From positions 1,180,501-1,244,500 of the forward strand of contig OX327699.1 in assembly GCA_946807835.1 (NCBI GenBank): a stretch of DNA of 64,000 nucleotides. Direction: 5' to 3'. Position 1 is the stretch's first letter. The number at the start of each line of letters is the position of its first letter. The notes below the pieces were generated by a model. The model was not told the origin of the DNA and ran no database searches. It worked only from the letters and a program-made list of their open reading frames with translations. A program made the translations under genes and the position numbers. Source of the stretch: Ailanthus altissimus (taxonomy: Eukaryota > Streptophyta > Magnoliopsida > Sapindales > Simaroubaceae). Shown piece after piece: positions 1-10,400 of this stretch.

Positions 1-2599
1 AAAATAAAGTGGAAGAAAGTAAGCGGTGATGAAAGAGTTAAGGAGAGAGAATATATTTTTTATTATTAATATTTTATATTTTTTTATTGATATAAATATA
101 ATATACAAATTAAAATATATATTAAAATTTGAGCCTACCCAAGATTGTCACGTGTAATTTTTTAATTAATATTCAATCATTAATTGACACGTGAACATAA
201 CAAATATGATCAAAAGATAAGTAATTATCACAAAAATTTTAGTGCGGGCAAAAATATAATTGTACAAAAAATAAATTTTTCTATTAGATTAAATGGCAAC
301 TAACTAATGGAAAGGAATAAATTTAGGTAATTTGAAATAAGAGAGACCAAATTAATAAATAGTCAAATTTTAAGAATAAAAATATTATTTTTCTTTAACT
401 TTATTAGTTTGAATAATGCTACACTTCTTAAATGGTATATTAAATTTGATATCTTAATTATTATGTTAAATAATTATTAAATAAAAAAATATAATATATA
501 ATTTTAAAAATTATATTATTTTACTGTTTAATAATTTTATAATATATTTTTGTTTAAAACACCAATTGTAATGGTGGGACAAAGACCACTAGAATTTTCG
601 CAGAAGAAAAATTAGAGAATAATCATCACGATACAAGGAGACGGAGAACACAAAAAAAAAAAAGAATTAAAAAAAAAGAAAAAGAAAATAATAGAAAGGA
701 AAGAGAAAAAGAGGGAGACGGGGATTCTTGTGATAGTGACCGGCAATGGAGTGAATAAAAAAAGAACAAAAAAATGAAGAAGACCAGAAAAAGAAGGAAA
801 AAAATTTATATTAAGTTTCATGGGTCAATCTTGATTGATACGTCAATAGTCCTGCCAATTATTTTAATTTTTTTTTTAATAAATTATGATTTTTATCATC
901 CAAATAAACGACATTAAATTAACAATATCTTTATCTTTTTAATTAATATAACTTAATTTTATATTATGGCACATATCAATACATTATAAATATATGTATA
1001 ATTAAATTAAAATATTCTTATTTCATTTAAATAGGCAAAAAAATTAACTAATTGAAACATAAATGTGTATTTTAAAACTAATTAAGACTAAATTTTTCGT
1101 TTGGCCAAATTCAAAGGATTAAACTATTCATTTGGATAAATTTAAAGACTAAGATATTTCTATACCTTATTTCTTTTTTGTAAAATCAACTTATTTCTTT
1201 TTCACCTCTTTCTTTCTTCTTTTTAAAATAGACCTCTTTTTTTCTTCTCTACACCTAAAACAACATGCACTGTTAACACAAAAAGTTGATTTTTTTTTTA
1301 TCGAATCCCATTTGTTCAATTTCTTTCAAAGTTTTACAAAAAAAATTCATGCTTTTACATTGCAGCCTCAGGGAAATGAGCCAATAGAAAAGCTATAAAC
1401 ATTTGTGAAACACCTAATTCACTCAATATTTGGAACATTTTTTTATCGATTTATTTCATTGTATGTTTTATTTTCATTACGAAGGAAAATAATAGTTGTT
1501 CTTTGTTCTTTCATTCTAATTGATTTTATTTGTTGGATTGGTAGGTTTACTTTTCTTCTCTTATACTGCAAATTACTCATCTAAATAAGAAGAAAAAAAT
1601 GGGTTTAGCGAAAAGAAGAAAAACAAAATATGGTTAGGTGAAGAGAAGACAGAAAGAGGTGAGGTGAAAAAAAAAAAGATAAGATGGGTAGTATGATTAA
1701 AAGAAAAAAAAGATAGTAACTATTTTTTAAAAAAAACGTGTTGGTGAACAGTGGTGAATAGTATAAAATTTATTTAAATTTAATAAAAATTTTAGTAGTC
1801 CCACTAAAATCAATGACCGTTGGATTTAATATTAATGGATGATTATACATTAACGTTCTAAATTGCGTTAAAAATTTAACGAAATAGTCCCAGGTTATTT
1901 AAGTAAGTATGGTATTATTGTAATTAATTAATATACAAGATGTAATATTATATTCATTAAAGATTTGAAACTAGAAAGAGAAATGTCTTAAAATAGCCTA
2001 TTTTTGAAATAAATATACTTTTATAATCAACAACTTAAAATTTAAATTTTATTAACTACAAATTTTTTTTTGAATTACATTACTCTCAAACTCTCTCAAC
2101 ACTCTCAAATCACCATTTTTTTTAAACTACTCATATGTTATATTTAAAAGTAATAGATCAAATGTTTGTGTTATGATTTTAAAAGATTTGAAGCCTAAAA
2201 ATAGCATTTGAGAGGTGCAATTTAAAGAAAGGTACGTTTTTAATTTTTTTTATATTAATATTTTTATAAGAAATAAGAAAAAAAATAGATTTGGGTAGTA
2301 TGAGTTGAGAATAAGTAGATTTGGTTAAAAACGACCGTAAAAAGTTGAAAAAATGCAAAAAAATATTGAATCTAATGAAAGAACAACGAGAAAACTAGAA
2401 ATCCTTATACTACACATGCAGGGCGCGAGGGAGAGCCTTGCGGATGGCCTTGCAGCACAAGGCCATCAAGCTACTGGTACTCGCGCGCGAGGCAGGTAAT
2501 GTTATTTCCCGCCTCGCTTGTGCCTCACGAATTTACAGAATTTAAAAATTTTAATTAATTAAATGTTACTTTAATAATGTTTCTTTTGTTACAAGTGAT
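1..2599. other. AT-rich intergenic DNA, no gene seen
   Basis: I see no coding exon or RNA gene here. The sequence is dominated by A/T runs. A purine-rich stretch at about 635-720 gives a spurious phenylalanine-rich frame on the minus strand. A small inverted repeat lies at 149-193, with CACGTGT and GACACGTG arms around a TTAATTAATATTC-type centre. The segment ends at a GC-rich island listed separately. Confidence 0.7.
2408..2525. other. GC-rich island with perfect hairpin
   Basis: A roughly 120-base GC-rich block stands out sharply from AT-rich flanks. It holds a perfect 10-bp inverted repeat: 2443-2452 pairs with 2458-2467 around the loop CAGCA. CG-rich words such as GGGCGCGAGG and CGCGCGCGAGG also occur. 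It lies just upstream of the MuDR-like fragment. It could be part of that element's end or an unrelated repeat; I cannot assign a function. Confidence 0.5.
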
Positions 2600-3397
2600 A
2601 TGGAGTATGAGTTAATCTATGTACTTTTCGGAGGAAGATGAAAAAGTTTTAGTGATGAAAAAGAGAGATATATTGAATTTGATAACTTGGGTATTGTAAT
2701 TCCAAAAAATTTCAATTATAAAGAGCTATTAAATAACGTGTGTTTTACACTAGGAGATAATACGAAGCATAGGGTGTTAATAAAATTTTTTATGGATATA
2801 CAGATGTATAAGTTAAGATCAATTAAAATTAAAGACGACAATAATATTTTGTTTTTTATGAGGATCAATAAAAAATCGTTATGTCTTATATGTGTAACAT
2901 TGGAATCCAGAGCTCCTGTATGTGAAGAAAATTCACAGATGCCCATTCAGATCAACCACTGTGCACAGCTCCCACAATGCCAACAATAGATTGCACAGCT
3001 CTAACAATGCCAACTTTTGTTAATCCAACAAATACCATTAATGATTATCATGATTATTCCCCTCCTATGTTTAATGAAGACCCAACATATACTTACTTCC
3101 ATAGTGAAACAGAGAATGATGTCGATGGTATTGAAATTATAAATGATGTGGAAGAAGATGAAGGATCGGATGAAGTTCAGGATGGCAAGTATTGTTTTAT
3201 TTCTAATACCTCCCTTAATAAGGATGCATAGGCATATGCTTCAACTAGAAGAGGAAATGAAGTTGAAGCAAAAAACCCTTTTTCAGTTTCTTCTTTCAAT
3301 ACCACCAGCAGATTTTGTGGTATCAAATAAGGTATCTAGTTCTAGAATTAAGGATGTGTTTGTTGGAAAGTTGTATAATAGCAAACGTGAACTTTGA
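2600..3397 (+). pseudogene. MuDR/MULE transposase N-terminal (PB1-like) fragment
   Basis: Translation from the ATG at 2600 reads MEYELIYVLFGGR, then a TGA where family members usually have Trp, and continues in frame as YIEFDNLGIVIPKNFNYKEL and later IKIKDDNNILFFM. This pattern (a 'Y..F.G.W' start, a 'VP.N..Y.EL' block and a 'DD...F' strand) is typical of the N-terminal PB1-like region of plant MuDR transposases. A second frame (2977-3231) carries an acidic stretch with EEDEGSDE, and a third (3143-3397) ends near VFVGKLYNSKREL, which resembles the start of the MuDR DNA-binding region. The reading frame therefore shifts at least once. No DDE catalytic domain, zinc knuckle or SWIM finger follows. 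Called a dead, truncated transposase from remembered family pattern; a profile search would settle it. Confidence 0.55.
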
Positions 3398-3599
3398 TCA
3401 GGCTGGAATGCGTAATAGTATTACTGTTGATTAGAGCCTGAGCTTGGAGTATGCATGTCCTTAGTCATATCATATTGATTCTGAAACAAAAAAATGCAAT
3501 AGTTAAAATCTGCAAGTCAACTACTTATAAATTTGAATCTTTATGTGTGTTGCCTTACCATAGTTTCACACGAGGTCGATTGAAATTATGTTGACTGAA

Positions 3600-4916
3600 A
3601 GTATGACATCATCATTTTAATCTTATTCATGATATTGTAATGAACTCCATCCACTCTTTGTAAGATAAACTTTCAATCATTGTTCATTCATTGCACTCAG
3701 TCTTAACCATTTTTAACCGCTCTTGTAGCTCATTAATCCTATGTACTACATTATTAGACACTGTGGTAGTATGTTTAGGCTATGGAAACATATTATGGTT
3801 GCTAAGAAATTACATTGAGTTAAATTGTTAAGAGTTTATATCGTTGCTCTAAACACTTTTACGACTTCGTCCATGTCTATATCCGTATCTACATCTATGC
3901 AGAGGTGACTAGATGGAATGGAGCAGATTAAGGGTTGTACATGACTCGCATAGGTAGGTCCCCCACATAAATTTTCGATGGGATCCCCAAGTTGAAAAGC
4001 CTCTGAACAACATCTTGTTGTGATTCATGTTCTGTTGGTACTAGCCTACGATGTACCACAACAACCTTCAAAGCCAAAAGTTAAAAATTTATGTATCATA
4101 ATTGAAATCTATGTAGTTAATAGTTAAAAAATTATATAACTAATGAAATAAAGTGAAGCAAAACATTCATGCTAATGGTTCAAAAATATTTCTTCAATAT
4201 TTGTCAATTGTAGAGTTTCTTGACTCACCCAGTTTAACATACGAGGGAAGCAGTCAGCAACTCGACGTGCAAATACTTCCCTATAGACTAGTATAGTTTC
4301 ACATATCCACACTTAATAATTAATTAAGAACAATAAATGAAACTTGATAATAGTATATAACTACATTCATAATCAATAATAAGGCTGAACTTATGTATCG
4401 GGAAAGCCAATGAAAAACTTACACTATGTATTTCTCTTTATTATTTGTAGCGTCAGTTCTTACTTTGTTAAAATTTTCAAGGCACACTATGCTAAATGAG
4501 TGATAAAGGGTAGACCATATTATGTTCCCCTATAAATAATTATTGAACTCATCCAAATCATTCACAATGCGTAGAACAAAGTATTAAACCTCTCTTTAGA
4601 TGTCATGCAGTAACAATAATATATAAATAAAATACACCAAACTAAGCTTAATCGCATCTTCATTGTTGACATTCTCAAAGTTCATCACATTATACCATTA
4701 ACTAAATTTTTCGTACGTCAAATGTCTTCTATCTGGCCGGTATTGCTCCCACATTAGATGCTGCAATTTTCTTTCCAAATCTCGAGTAGGTATGTAATCT
4801 CTAGGTCGTAACCCTGTAATTAATACAAATTCACTACGGGAGAGCTGAATTCGCCTACCACCAATTAGGAACCACAATTTCTCGTGTAGCTCAAAAGTAT
4901 GTACCTGTCGTAACAA
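3600..4916 (-). pseudogene. DUF1985 (MULE-associated, Ulp1-type gene) pseudogene
   Basis: On the minus strand the frame starting at 4916 reads FELHEKLWFLIGGRRIQLSR and EFVLITGLRPRD, the signature of plant DUF1985. That domain is usually fused to a Ulp1-like cysteine protease carried by Mutator-like elements (Kaonashi/CUMULE type). A stop follows LTYEKFS, but homology continues as NNEDAIKLSLVYF, then DLDEFNN, and further left as FARRVADCFPRM, LVPTEHESQQ and IPSKIYVGDLPM, with several more stops and shifts. No Ulp1 catalytic His/Asp/Cys block is visible. It converges on the MuDR-like fragment at 2600-3397, so both could be remains of one Mutator element; terminal inverted repeats were not located. 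The left limit is approximate. Confidence 0.6.
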
Positions 4917-5089
4917 AACTTAATACATCGACATACCCGAAAAAATAGTAGGTCGTAAATTCAAAAAAGTGCCTCATACAAATTTTCTTGAACATCATTA
5001 ATTATTTTCATTCAACTTATTTTTTATAGTAGTAATCACCTTCAAACTCACAATTATTGACAGAGCTGTAGAGAAAAATTCCTCATTCA

Positions 5090-6040
5090 CAATTTTGTAT
5101 TATTTGAGACATTTATTCTTACAAAATTATTGAAAATTTAATTTAGAACAAATAAATATATTATAACAAATAATTAAAAAGAATAAAACAATAATAATAA
5201 ACATAAATTTATTATGATTGTCAATATTTTTTTGGAAATTTAAATATTTATTATTATTTTTTTAGAAATTTTAAATATTAATAATTATTTTCAAAAATTT
5301 AAATACTTATATTAATAATTATTACTATTGTTTTGAATTTAAATGCTTATTTTTTCCAGAATTTTAAATTATTATTATATCCCAACAATAATTATTATAA
5401 TTTTTTTAGAATTATAAAAAATTATTATAATTTTTTTAAATTGTAAATAATAATGATTGTATTTTGGAATTTTAAATTATTTTTCAAAATTTAAATAATA
5501 TTAATATATTTAATTATTACAATTATTATTCCGTAATTTAAATTTTATAAAAATAAATTATTTTGGATTTTAAAAATTAATTATTATTTGTTGCAATTTG
5601 AAATTATATTTATTATTATTTTTGAAATTTAAAATAATTATTATGGGATTTTAAATATTTATTATTATTTTTCTTAAATTGTTAAATAATAATTATCATT
5701 TTTCCTGAAATTTAAATAATTATAATCATCTTTTTTCCATTTTCAAATAATAATGATAATTATTTTTTTAGAATTGTTAATAATTATAATATTTGTGCAT
5801 TATAAATAAATAATAATTACTGTTTATGAAATTTAAATAATTATTATCAATTTTATAAATTTAAATATTATTAACTATTTTTTATAAATTAATAATTATT
5901 ATAATAAAATTTATTAGTTGTTATCGAATGTGAAAATAATAATAATAATTATTATTGTAAATTATTTTTTTTGAAATTTTAATTATTTATTTTAAAATTT
6001 ATAAAATATTAATCATTATATTTTAATTAATATATATAAT
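5090..6040. repeat. Extreme AT-rich quasi-repeat tract
   Basis: Close to 1 kb is made almost only of A and T, built from recurring words such as TTTAAATAATTATTATT and AAATTTAAAT in no fixed register. No gene is possible here. It separates the DUF1985 pseudogene from the host promoter region and ends abruptly at a GC-richer block. It could be a decayed minisatellite or the AT-rich interior of a transposon, and it may act as a matrix-attachment-like or easily melted region; neither is shown. Confidence 0.6.
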
Positions 6041-6260
6041 ACCGTAACTAGCGGTACGTGTTGCAAGTGCCGCGAGTGGCACATATATACCGTGCGACTT
6101 GCGCACGTGTTGCATGTGTGCGAGTCGTAAGTTGTAGATATGCGCGCGTCTCGCTTGCATCTCCCATAAGATGTTCAAGCTTGTCATATTCGAGTGTCTC
6201 ATGCGAAACGTTTATGTGTGTCATTCTTGACGAAGACACATTTCTCCCCCATCTTCCCCT
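6041..6260. other. GC-richer block with overlapping chance ORFs
   Basis: This block has many CG-containing words (GCGGTACGTG, GCGCACGTG, GCGCGCGTC) and supports short open frames on both strands (6058-6264 plus, 6048-6239 minus). The two frames mirror each other and have low-complexity Cys/Arg/Thr composition, so they look like composition artefacts. CACGTG-type cores at about 6105 could be G-box-like, but they lie far from the likely transcription start. Confidence 0.4.
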
Positions 6261-6773
6261 GTAATTTTTATTGAATTTTTCACTTTGTTTTTTAATTTTT
6301 CGGTTGGTTTAAGTTACATCTATACATTTTTAACATATTTTACTTAAAATTTACTCATTTCTATATATTTTTAACAAAAGTATTACATAAATAAAAAATA
6401 ATAGAGAAATTTACCACTTTTGAAACATTTTTTAATTTTTTACCGCTCAAATTAACATTTTAATTTTCAATCTCGACAATGTCACCAAAAGAGCTATCAA
6501 TCTACTTGTTTTTAGGTCGGTTGTTTTAAAATTTTTTTTGAAAAATATTAAAAATATTGAGAGAAAATGTCAAAGATAATAATATCTGAAAATTTTAAGT
6601 TTGACTAATAATATATAAAAAATAAAAAAAATAATTTTTTTTAATTAAATAAAGGGACTATTTTGAAATGTTTTCAGCTAGAAATTTGAAATCGAGACTT
6701 AATATTTGTATAAAAAAATAAAGCAATAATAACGTAACGATGGTTAAGCAGTGAAAGTGTGCCGAGTTTTGTT

Positions 6774-6860
6774 GACCAATCTCAATCTCTTTCCATTTCA
6801 GTGACACAATATAGAACTAAAGTCTCCTCTCTCTCTCTCGCTGCTTCTTCTGTTTTATTT
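6774..6860 (+). promoter_or_regulatory. Probable core promoter and TC-rich initiator of the PSI gene
   Basis: A CCAAT word lies at 6776-6780, a weak TATA-like ATATAG at about 6810, and a long CT-repeat (6823-6839) follows, the kind of pyrimidine patch often found near plant transcription starts. The CT run continues into CTGCTTCTTCTG. Transcription probably begins around 6800-6860, since an apparent leader intron follows at 6988. The exact start is inferred. Confidence 0.45.
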
Positions 6861-7466
6861 GAGCTCTTTTAGCTCATCTACTTGGCACTGTCAACTCAGT
6901 TCTGTCTGTTGTTAGTATCCGACACGCAACAGTATCTCTCTTTCAATCTTCTCAAAGATCCCTTTTTTTTTAATGCCTATGTAACTGGTGAGCTCATCTA
7001 TTTATTTCTCATTTGTTTTATTTTTTGCCAAATTGTATTTATAAATATTTTCTGATGATGCTTTTGCTGTTCATATGAAGTGGGTATTGCTCATTTTTTT
7101 CTTAATTTTGACTCTCGTGTTGACTATGTGATTATTGATTCGTGGGTTTTCTTGGTTTTTGCAGTTTACTGATTTGATGTTAATGGACGGGAGCTTTACC
7201 AGTCACCGTAATTTTGATGGAACTTGGGTTTATTGTATATGTATCTGGGTTTCGACTGGACTGATTTCATTCCTAAGATCGTTATTTTGATAAATTGGGT
7301 TGAGGCAACTTCTGTTTCGGTGATCTCTTCCATATCGAGTTCCTGATTTGCTTTGGTACAAGGGAACTTTTTTTTTTAATTTAAAATTCTTGTGCATATT
7401 CAAAGTACTTGGCTTATTGTATGGAAAATTTGAAAGATTGAAGCATAGTTATTGGTGATCAGTACA
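6840..7466 (+). other. 5' untranslated region with a leader intron
   Basis: The leader appears to contain one intron at 6988-7164: donor CTG|GTGAGC, and acceptor TTTTTGCAG after a T-rich tract. The first leader exon carries a three-codon minimal upstream ORF (ATG CCT ATG TAA, 6973-6984). The second leader exon carries a longer uORF at 7177-7290. The protein start follows at 7467. Leader introns are common in plant genes of this type; the boundaries here are predicted from splice consensus only. Confidence 0.5.
7177..7290 (+). CDS. Upstream ORF in the PSI leader, 37 codons
   Basis: The ATG at 7177 (followed by a second in-frame ATG at 7183) opens 37 codons ending in TGA at 7288-7290, wholly within the predicted second leader exon and 177 bases before the main ATG. 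The peptide begins MLMDGSFTSHRNF and ends in a hydrophobic stretch (WVSTGLISFLRSLF). Such a uORF would be expected to lower translation of the main frame. Whether the peptide is conserved is unknown, so it may be a chance frame. Confidence 0.35.
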   Translation: MLMDGSFTSHRNFDGTWVYCICIWVSTGLISFLRSLF

Positions 7467-10400
7467 ATGGGAGGGCTTTGCTCGAGGAGTTCCAATAATA
7501 CTCCCGGGAAAAGCTTTCCGAATGTTAATGGTCATTTTGGTTATGAGTATCAGTCCCGTGAACTTCACGTGAAGTTAAATAGCAATTCAACTCCGTCCCC
7601 CGTTGGGGAGAATGGGGACAATAAGGAATTGCCTGAATCCTTGTCATTTCCGGGTGTCAATGCTAGTGCTTATGGCATGAGTCCAGATGACATCAATGAC
7701 GGGATTCCTCACTTGTCAAGGGCTCTATCACACAAATCCAGATCAACTAAGTCTAAACAGGTTGCTGTTGCTAAGGTTTGTCTAGACTCTATATGCTTTT
7801 TTTAATGCCCTTTCATATCTTCTTTCTTGTTAAGTTTGTTTTTTTTTACTTTTCTCAGAATGAATAATTTGTGTTATGCATTTCTAACATATGCCATGGA
7901 AAAGTTAGTAGGTATTCATTTTGGTGGTTGTGTTTCAAAGACTGGGTTAAAAGGATGCTCCACCCATTCTAAATCACAGCTATCCCTGGGGTTAAAAGTT
8001 TGATATCTTACTTTGGTTTAAGCACCGGTCAAAAAGCTTGCATGAGGGTTTGAGATGGTTTTATAACCTTTTAGTTACATTATATGAATGCGACTTGGGA
8101 ATTTAAAGCCTGTTGGATCTAAAGGTCTTGAAATGGTTTGTTGCATTGTAAATAGCTACTACTTCTGATTCTTGCCATGGAGAGCAAACATTCAACAAAG
8201 CATGGATAGGAAAGGTTAAAGAACAAAACCTGGAGGTCAGGCTTGACACGACCAGTGAACTGACTGTAGAATTCTTGTTTGCCTTTTGTTACTCTGTTTC
8301 TTGGCAACTAGGTTTTTTTCTTCATAAATTTCATTTCAAAGTGGATAGATATAGTTGGGCCATATTTGGAGATGACTAAGAAATATTACTAAAGGTTATT
8401 TTCTTTCAAGTTTGAAAAATTATTCGGGACAGTGCTTCCCTAGTGGTTTTTGAGTAGTGGGAAAGAGAGAGATGATTTTGAAGATAATATGATGCCCCTC
8501 ATTATGTTTGGGGAAGATGTAGATTGGTTGATAAAGCATATCCAACTGTTGTAATATTATTGATGATTGAATGAGTGTCATCCTCTTTGGGCTAAATATA
8601 CCATTTGTTTTTACGTCAACTCTTTCAGTAAATGTAATAACAACTAAGAGGGTATGAGAGTGGACAAAAGGAAAGAATTAAATATTTGATTGTGGAACTA
8701 AGGAAGATGGCATCAATGAGCACATTACCTATAGACATAATTATTTGAGTCTTACTTGGACCCATTGGTTGTATACATTTTAGCTGTTCTAAGGAACTTG
8801 GTCCGACTTAGAATACACATATCTCCATGCAGAGGCTATGTGATAAGTGCAATGTAAAGGAATCCTAGAGAACTTTTTGTTTGTCATTCTACTCAGCTCC
8901 TTGATCATGGATGGACTTATTACATAGCTGAATGCTGTATCTACTGTTTAATAATATTGGTGAATAAAAGGATTTTTGCTTCTTCTTTCTATTAAATTAC
9001 TCTATGCTGAACCTTGGGCTGTCTTCTCTTGTAACTCTGTGCTGAACCTTGAGCTGTCTTCTCTCATGGCTAATTGACATCAAATTACCATACAGAGTTG
9101 TTCTTTTCAAGTAAAATTGCTAAATAGCCTGGTTTAATGGTATATGCCATCTGCGCACAATTGCAAGAGTATGGTTTAAGTCTTGAAAGCAGCTACTTTA
9201 TGAAAAATTGCTAAAAGTAGGGCATATATGGAATAGTCCTCCAACCACAAGGGGTGGGTTGCATCTTGTGCCCTGCGTTTCCAGCCAAGGGGTCAGAGGT
9301 AAAATCATGCAAGTTTCCTGCCTACCAAGGTTGTAGGGTTTGACAATAGTCTCTAGTTTTAAACTCAATCAAACTGAGAGGTCTATAGGTTATCATAAAA
9401 AATGAAACATACTTCCAGTATCTTGCGTCTCTCTCTCTCTCTCTCAATTCATGGCCTTTTGGGGTTCTCTTCAGTAGTTTGTGGGATACTGTATGACCCT
9501 TGAAGGCCTTGCAGCATTAATTGGAAGACTTTATTTCCCTTTACATCTACCCCTTTTTGGCTCTATGGTTTAAATGTTTTTGAGAATTGACCATGAAATG
9601 TTTTTGGCGATCGCAGATAATGCTAGGAATTTGATTTAAAGTGAGCACAATCATACTATCATGATCACACTAACTTTAAGAGAAGCAAATAATTACATTG
9701 GAACTGAAACAGAAATGCCTCAGCTCATTGTTGTAGATTTTTATCACTGTTTCCTACTTATAAGTGAACAGGATAATGCTAATGTTACTCTGTAGGTCTT
9801 CTGTGAACATGATGTAGAGTTCTATTATAACTAATTGAACTTTAATTTTGAATTTCATCCTCTTGCCATTAACTTCTAACTTCGTGGTTACTTAGAACAG
9901 TTTTTCTGGATGTTTCTCCTTGTTTATTTATAGTTTGTCTTTGAACTTGCTTCGTTAATAAGGAAATGTCTAGTGAACTGTAGAACATGGTGCTACAATT
10001 ATTTAAACTTGGTCTACAACCATTCAGAATTTCATACTTGCTTGCAAATAATCATTTATTTATTTACTTTTTTAAACTTACAATGCTAGATGTTTACTTA
10101 CATCATGTAAGACAAACTATAAGTTTATTGCATAATTTCCATGTTTGCTGTGATTTCATGTGGTGGTTTCTTAAGTTTATCGCGTAATTTCACTCCTCAT
10201 TTTTTGGATGTGTACTTTTATGTCCGACTAAATATTGAAGATGTTATTCAGTAGAGTTGGTTGCTATGTTTTTCAATTTACCAATTGGTTATTTTATCTT
10301 ATAGGTCTCCGAAGTAAGCTCTCTTTTGGGCAGAGCTGGTACTGCTGGGCTTGGGAAAGCAGTGGAAGTTTTAGACACGCTTGGTAGTAGCATGACCAAT

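Noticed and set aside
612..821. 69-codon minus-strand frame rich in Phe/Leu/Ser
   Set aside because: Produced by a purine-rich plus strand; low complexity, no domain, no promoter context.
6048..6264. Overlapping frames on both strands
   Set aside because: Mutually mirrored, composition-driven; no homology pattern.
7452..7805. Upstream TTG start and read-through of the exon 1 donor in the PSI gene
   Set aside because: The ATG at 7467 gives the MGGLCS myristoylation motif, and GTTTGT at 7776 joins correctly to exon 2 at 10305.
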